From NCBI GenBank assembly GCA_029210875.1, contig JARGFJ010000020.1, positions 1 to 46,226 of the forward strand: a stretch of 46,226 nucleotides of DNA. The letters are read 5' to 3'. A program made the position numbers and the translations under genes. Under the pieces are notes generated by a model, which was not told the DNA's origin, did not search any database, and was given only the letters and a program-made list of their open reading frames with translations. The DNA is from Gammaproteobacteria bacterium (lineage in GTDB: Bacteria; Pseudomonadota; Gammaproteobacteria; Nitrosococcales; Methylophagaceae). Shown one piece after another: positions 42,550 through 46,226 of the stretch (position 1 is the first letter of the stretch; every line of letters begins with the position of its first letter).

Positions 42550-42584
42550 AAAAAAACCCGATAACGGCTAGCGCTACCGGGTTT
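42550..42584 (-). terminator. terminator after the beta-propeller gene
   Basis: On the minus strand a 13-bp stem (two G-U pairs) with AAACCCG/CGGGTTT at its base encloses a 5-base loop and is followed by a run of seven T. It lies 25 bp after the stop of the beta-propeller gene and separates it from the membrane protein-mpl-ubiX group. Confidence 0.9.
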
Positions 42585-42609
42585 AAATTGTTTCTAATCA
42601 GCCTGGAGC

Positions 42610-43563
42610 TTAATCGTCCAAAGCAACGCCCCAGGGACCTTGACCGACTTCGATTTCTTGAACCGATTTTTGCGATGCAGTATCCACAACAGAAACCGTG
42701 TTACTAACACCATTAGCAGTGTAGAGTGTTGAACCATCTCGACTTAATTCAGCTCCCCAAACTCGCTTACCGACATCTACAGTCGCTTTTAACTCAAGCG
42801 TATCAGCATCCATGATAGCGACTTTTGCAGCACGACCCGTTGTTAAATAAAGGGTTTTATTGTCAGGGCTTAAACGAATTGCCATTGGTTTTGACTTATC
42901 AATATCAATACCTGATTTTTTAGTTATTTTTAACGTTTTCATGTCAATAATCGCGATTTCATTACCGACTTCACTACTCACATAAGCACGACTGCCATCG
43001 GTGTTAAATGCTAAACCACGAGGACGTGCTGCAACTAAAATATTCGCAACCACTTTGTGCGCGTTGGTATCAATAACATGAACCATATTCGTAGATTCAC
43101 TGGTCACTAAAACCATGCTGCCATCTGGCGAAACAGCAACACCTTCCGGTTCCAGGCCCACTTTAATTTCTTCGACGATTTCACCCGTTTCAGGATTAAT
43201 GACTGTCGCTTTAGCATCATCTTCATTCGATAAATACAAATTGCCATTTGGATGTACATCAAATGTTTCAGGATCGTCACCTGCATTCAACTTTCCTAAC
43301 AGTTTCAAACTAGCGACATCAACAACAGCAATCGCATTTTCTGCACTTACAGCAACATACAACGTTTTCTGATCAGGCGACAAACCAATACCACGAGGAC
43401 GGTCACCAATCTCAAGTGTTGTTTCAATCTCGCCTGTACGCGAATCAATAACACTCACCGAGTTACTTTTCTCGTTACTTACAAACAAGCGGTAAGTGGG
43501 TTCTGCCCATGCTGAGGCACTCGCCAAAAGCAATGTAGATAACAATAATTGTTTTAATTTCAT
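42610..43563 (-). CDS. periplasmic YVTN-type beta-propeller, PQQ-catabolism associated
   Basis: This 317-residue protein has a signal peptide (MKLKQLLLSTLLLASASAWA, cleavage after about residue 20). It then has seven roughly 40-residue repeats with YVTN-like strands such as LFVSNEKSNSVSVID and LYVAVSAENAIAVVD. The pattern fits the beta-propeller family found beside PQQ-dependent alcohol dehydrogenases (recalled as TIGR03866). Its job there is not established. It follows the binding-protein gene by 38 bp, and no dehydrogenase lies in this window. Confidence 0.85.
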   Translation of the reverse strand: MKLKQLLLSTLLLASASAWAEPTYRLFVSNEKSNSVSVIDSRTGEIETTLEIGDRPRGIGLSPDQKTLYVAVSAENAIAVVDVASLKLLGKLNAGDDPETFDVHPNGNLYLSNEDDAKATVINPETGEIVEEIKVGLEPEGVAVSPDGSMVLVTSESTNMVHVIDTNAHKVVANILVAARPRGLAFNTDGSRAYVSSEVGNEIAIIDMKTLKITKKSGIDIDKSKPMAIRLSPDNKTLYLTTGRAAKVAIMDADTLELKATVDVGKRVWGAELSRDGSTLYTANGVSNTVSVVDTASQKSVQEIEVGQGPWGVALDD

Positions 43564-43601
43564 TTTTGAACCATCCTTAAATTTTTTCTTATTTAGTTTT
43601 A

Positions 43602-44396
43602 TTATTTGCAGCTTTGTAAACCAAGACTATCTAGACCACCTTTAACTCCGCGTAATGGTGCTTCAGCGACGATTTGATCATTTTCAACCAGTAATAGCAG
43701 TTGACGTAATTGCCCAGTATCACGGAAGGTCGCACCATCACCTTTTTGACTATCAAATGCAATCTCATTTCTCAAATAAGACAGCATTGCAGCAGCATCA
43801 GTTGTTTGAATTCGTGCAACGGTATCAGACAATAACTTAACCGCTACCCAACCTGCCCACGCAGCGTCATCCATAGCGACACCATGGGCTTTAGTAAAAC
43901 GAATATTCAGTTGACTGGCAGCAAACTTTTTAAAATCCTGATGCCAGCCTTGAGCGACTGCTTTCGAGTCAGCATGTTTAACATGCCATTGGGCTAAAGC
44001 ATCTTGCTTCATTTTGTTGCTGGCAGCGATACTGAGTAAATTAGGTAAACATGCAACGCGCAGATCATCATCATCAGCCACTACATTAATTACCGGTACA
44101 TGTGCAAACTGTGGCAACTGAGCCAGTTCCATTATCTCTGCGGCATGTGTTGCCATTAACACTGCTGTGACTGATTGTAATGATTCTAAATCTGCCAAAC
44201 TAATTGGCTCCAAGGTGTATTTTTGTCCTAGAAACTCGCCTTGAAGATTAGCTTCATCCAAACCTTGCTGCAAGCCTAACCAAACCCCACCCTCTGTTGG
44301 TCCAACATAGTGTAGTGGAACGTCAATGACCTCTGCTCTAACTGCATGTGACAGTAGACCTGCAAATAGCATCAACAATAATATGATAGCGCGCAT
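43602..44396 (-). CDS. PQQ-associated ABC-type substrate-binding protein, internally short
   Basis: This 264-residue protein has a signal peptide (MRAIILLLMLFAGLLSHAVR). It resembles the putative periplasmic binding proteins of PQQ-dependent alcohol systems (recalled as TIGR03863). The N-terminal half (GVWLGLQQGLDEAN, CLPNLLSIAASNKMKQDALA) and the C-terminal part (DDAAWAGWVAVKLLSDTVAR, DTGQLRQLLLLV) align with the family. About 100 residues normally between them, the second lobe, seem to be missing after DALAQW. The reading frame stays open, so this is a clean in-frame loss or an old divergent form. Confidence 0.75.
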   Translation of the reverse strand: MRAIILLLMLFAGLLSHAVRAEVIDVPLHYVGPTEGGVWLGLQQGLDEANLQGEFLGQKYTLEPISLADLESLQSVTAVLMATHAAEIMELAQLPQFAHVPVINVVADDDDLRVACLPNLLSIAASNKMKQDALAQWHVKHADSKAVAQGWHQDFKKFAASQLNIRFTKAHGVAMDDAAWAGWVAVKLLSDTVARIQTTDAAAMLSYLRNEIAFDSQKGDGATFRDTGQLRQLLLLVENDQIVAEAPLRGVKGGLDSLGLQSCK

Positions 44397-44655
44397 GTAT
44401 ATTCTCCATTGATTTTTTCACACCACAATACAGTGTTTTATCATTAATAAAAACAGGAAAAAATCCTCAAAACAGTGACTATCCAATTGCTAATTAGTTC
44501 GCTTAATTTTTATATTCCCTCTGTAATCAATGTATTGGCATTTTCTTAATTATTACTACTTGTTAGCAATATTCTAAAACATCTAAATTAACTCAAGAAA
44601 TCGCTAGCTACGTCGATACAGCGTGTGACACAGAAAAAAGGTATCTTAGGTTGCG

Positions 44656-44910
44656 ATGACTAATAAAGCACAAGAATTAGAAGTAAGAACTATCATGCAA
44701 GGACTTGAAGAGTTTGCCACGTTTATGAGCTACCAGGGCAATAGTTCTGGCTTACGGATACTTAGCGTTGAATCTGTGCAACAAGCTCAACTTTATAATA
44801 GTCAACCACATAGTGCCGATATTATTCCGCTCACCCAACGACAACACAATCCGAATCAATGCCAGACTGTTCATCGTTCACTCGTATTCCAGGATCGTCA
44901 GACGCATTAA
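44656..44910 (+). CDS. small protein of unknown function
   Basis: This 84-residue frame starts MTNKAQELEVRTIMQGLEEF and is polar and glutamine-rich, with no membrane segment or recognisable domain. A purine-rich AGG lies a few bases upstream of the ATG, and a strong plus-strand terminator follows 38 bp after the stop, supporting a real transcription unit. The 259-bp gap before it, shared with the divergent binding-protein gene, must hold both promoters, though I could not pick convincing ones. Confidence 0.5.
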   Translation: MTNKAQELEVRTIMQGLEEFATFMSYQGNSSGLRILSVESVQQAQLYNSQPHSADIIPLTQRQHNPNQCQTVHRSLVFQDRQTH

Positions 44911-44947
44911 AATAAAAAAAGCCCAGTTACACTCAAGGCATTACCCT

Positions 44948-44982
44948 AAAGTGTGGTCGAGTCAATCGGTCACACTTTTTTT
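44948..44982 (+). terminator. rho-independent terminator after the small gene
   Basis: AAAGTGTG and CACACTTT, extended inward through G-U pairs and CGA/TCG, form a 13-bp stem around GTCAA, followed by further T residues on the plus strand. It ends the transcript of the 84-residue gene and isolates it from the hip locus. Confidence 0.85.
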
Positions 44983-45001
44983 GCGTAAAAATAACGATTG
45001 T

Positions 45002-45023
45002 CTCATTCAAATATTTGAATGAG
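45002..45023. repeat. 22-bp perfect palindrome
   Basis: Two 11-base arms, CTCATTCAAAT and ATTTGAATGAG, meet without a spacer. It lies 20 bp after the terminator and about 100 bp before the hipB promoter. It shares TCAAA/TTTGA half-elements with the hipB operator but in the opposite arrangement. A protein-binding site or a mobile-element scar are both possible. Confidence 0.6.
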
Positions 45024-45123
45024 TTCCACTAATAAGTGATCGATAGATGACGCACTCCAATAAATTATCTTAGTTGTTTTTTCTTAATTGCTCATGTAGT
45101 TGATTAGAAGTGTTAAAACTAAA

Positions 45124-45153
45124 TAATGTTTGATATACTTTACTCAAACATTA
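45124..45153 (+). promoter_or_regulatory. hipB operator palindrome overlapping a -10
   Basis: Perfect 10-bp arms TAATGTTTGA (124-133) and TCAAACATTA (144-153) are separated by 10 bp, putting arm centres 20 bp (about two helical turns) apart. The spacer starts with TATACT, a likely -10. This is the expected layout for a HipB-type dimer repressing its own promoter. Autoregulation is inferred from this layout. Confidence 0.7.
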
Positions 45154-45157
45154 GTTT

Positions 45158-45499
45158 ATGTATGGTATATCAATTATGAGTAGCAAAAATGAACGCGGAA
45201 AGTCTCCCGTTCTCTTTCCAGTAAGGGCGCGCATTCTAAAGCAGATGGGCGAAAATATTATGCTTGCACGTAAGCGACGTAATCTCACTATGGAGATGGT
45301 GGCTGAGCGAGCCGATACAACACGCCATACCGTGTCCAATATCGAGAAGGGTAGCCCTTCTGTGGCAATTGGTCATTACCTTAATGTTCTAACTGTACTT
45401 CATCAGGAGGAAGACTTTCTCAAGATTGCCGCTGATGATGAGCTTGGAAGGAAGCTTGTTGATCTTGAGCTAAAAAACAAAAAGGTCACCACTAAATGA
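45158..45499 (+). CDS. hipB: HipB-like XRE-family antitoxin
   Basis: This 113-residue protein has a Cro/C1-type helix-turn-helix near residues 30-90 (MGENIMLARKRRNLTMEMVA, then DTTRHTVSNIEKGSP), like HipB antitoxins that bind HipA and repress the operon. The start at 45158 lies very close to the operator; an ATG at 45176 (MSSKNERGK) is an equally plausible start and neither has a clear ribosome-binding site. Its stop overlaps the hipA start as ATGA. It appears intact. Confidence 0.85.
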   Translation: MYGISIMSSKNERGKSPVLFPVRARILKQMGENIMLARKRRNLTMEMVAERADTTRHTVSNIEKGSPSVAIGHYLNVLTVLHQEEDFLKIAADDELGRKLVDLELKNKKVTTK

Positions 45500-46167
45500 A
45501 AATGATAAAGGTATATGCTGACTGGCTGGGCCTGCCCGATACGATTTTAGTGGGAGAACTTACTGTTGACGTTGTTCGCGGCAAAGAGATCTACAGATTC
45601 AGTTATGAAAATGACTGGCTTCAATCTCCCTATCGCTTAGAAATAGACCCAGAGTTATCGCTCTACAAGGGTGATCTCTTTCCCAGATCTGGCAATGACA
45701 ACTTCCGCGCCTTCCTTGATTCCGCACCGGACAGGTGGGGAAAGCTACTCATGAAGCGACGAGAAGCAATTGACGCAAAGCTTGAGGGAAGAAAAGAGCG
45801 CACACTACTTGAGTCTGACTATTTGCTTGGTGTACATGATAGCTACAGGATGGGAGGCCTTCGTTATAAGTTAGATATTGACGACCCGTTTTTAAGTGAC
45901 AGCGATGAGCTTTCAGCTCCTCATGTTACAAGCTTAAGAGAGTTAGAGCATGCAGCAAGAGTAGTTGAAGATAACAAATCCATTCCCTCTGATGAATATC
46001 TTGCAGAATACAGGAAGTGGCTAAATATGCTGATTGCTCCAGGCTCTTCTTTGGGTGGTGCAAGACCTAAAGCCTGCGTTCAGGATGATGAAGGTTTTTG
46101 GATTGCCAAGTTTCCAAGCAAGCTTGATGAATATGATGTTGGCGCATGGATGTCAACAACACTTTAA
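45496..46167 (+). pseudogene. hipA: HipA-like serine/threonine kinase toxin, 3' part lost to insertion
   Basis: The frame encodes 223 residues against about 410-440 for full HipA toxins. The N-terminal domain (LVGELTVDVVRG, AFLDSAPDRWGKLLMKR) and the start of the kinase core with the glycine- and serine-containing loop PGSSLGGARPK (182-192) are present. HipA-like sequence runs to W218 (GAW). The next codons read MSTTL then TAA, and come from inserted DNA starting near 46151. The catalytic aspartates and metal-binding motif would lie downstream and are lost, so the toxin should be inactive. Confidence 0.8.
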
Positions 46168-46226
46168 AATTGACCCCTTTTGGCTTTAAAACACCGGTTT
46201 AAATTTGACCCCCTTGAGCAGGATCT
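46151..46226. mobile_element. end of an insertion sequence (IS21-like), partial
   Basis: At the hipA break the sequence changes to TGTCAACAACAC followed by two related direct repeats, TTTAAAATTGACCCC (46163-46177) and TTTAAATTTGACCCCC (46198-46213), 35 bp apart. Terminal TG and multiple internal repeats near the end are hallmarks of IS21-family elements. No transposase gene is in the window, so the family is tentative. Confidence 0.55.

Noticed and set aside
44920-44940. Second, minus-strand terminator after the small gene
   Set aside because: A T run exists on the minus strand but the stem (GCC/GGC) is only 3-4 bp and there is no minus-strand gene upstream to terminate.
45496-46167. HipBST-like split toxin (short HipS plus separate HipT)
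   Set aside because: The frame continues well past the N-terminal domain into the kinase loop, and the break coincides with insertion-sequence DNA rather than with a gene boundary.

Overview
The window is one end of a gammaproteobacterial chromosome's main translation and transcription gene block, followed by housekeeping genes and then the start of an accessory region. The sequence leans AT-rich by eye. Gene content and protein sequences (UbiE-UbiJ-UbiB, DjlA, HslVU, Mpl, and tRNAs upstream of tufB as in enterics) point to Gammaproteobacteria. Two genes typical of PQQ-dependent alcohol or methanol oxidation loci, plus formate-tetrahydrofolate ligase, suggest a methylotroph or alcohol oxidiser. 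A Methylophaga/Cycloclasticus-like organism is my best guess, not a proven assignment.

Minus strand, read from right to left (31958 down to 1): tRNA-Tyr, tRNA-Gly, tRNA-Thr, tufB, tRNA-Trp, secE, nusG, rplK, rplA, rplJ, rplL, rpoB, rpoC (the rif region). Then come rpsL, rpsG, fusA, tufA (str), rpsJ to rpsQ (S10), rplN to rpmJ (spc), and rpsM to rplQ (alpha). A rho-independent terminator follows, and then a new strong rRNA promoter and the first 62 bases of a 16S rRNA gene. The four ribosomal protein operons that E. coli keeps at separate sites or behind separate leaders are here one unbroken co-directional run. tufA is separated from rpsJ by only 5 bp, so the usual S10 leader is absent. Internal control points can still be seen: an L10 leader before rplJ, an attenuator between rplL and rpoB, a hairpin-terminator between nusG and rplK, a promoter plus hairpin between rpoC and rpsL, and an extended -10 promoter before rpsM.

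Plus strand, 32182 to 38246: hslV-hslU (ATP-dependent protease), a DUF971 protein, ubiE-ubiJ-ubiB (ubiquinone synthesis) and a DjlA-type co-chaperone, all closely spaced. Minus strand, 42507 down to 38288: a small membrane protein, mpl (peptidoglycan recycling) and ubiX (flavin prenyltransferase for UbiD) overlap each other by 1 to 4 bases; fhs follows behind its own promoter. Minus strand, 44396 to 42610: a PQQ-associated ABC-type binding protein that seems to lack its middle, and a seven-repeat YVTN beta-propeller protein, ending in a clear terminator.

From about 44650 to the end the content becomes accessory: an orphan 84-residue gene, a 22-bp perfect palindrome, and a hipB-hipA toxin-antitoxin pair with a palindromic operator over its promoter. 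hipA is cut at codon 218 by what looks like the end of an IS21-like insertion sequence, leaving the antitoxin intact and the kinase without its catalytic half.

The observations I consider most worth checking are the hipA interruption, the near-total sequence identity of tufA and tufB with sharp edges, the loss of the S10 leader, a zinc-knuckle form of ribosomal protein S4, and the internally shortened PQQ-associated binding protein. I did not find a convincing entirely new system.
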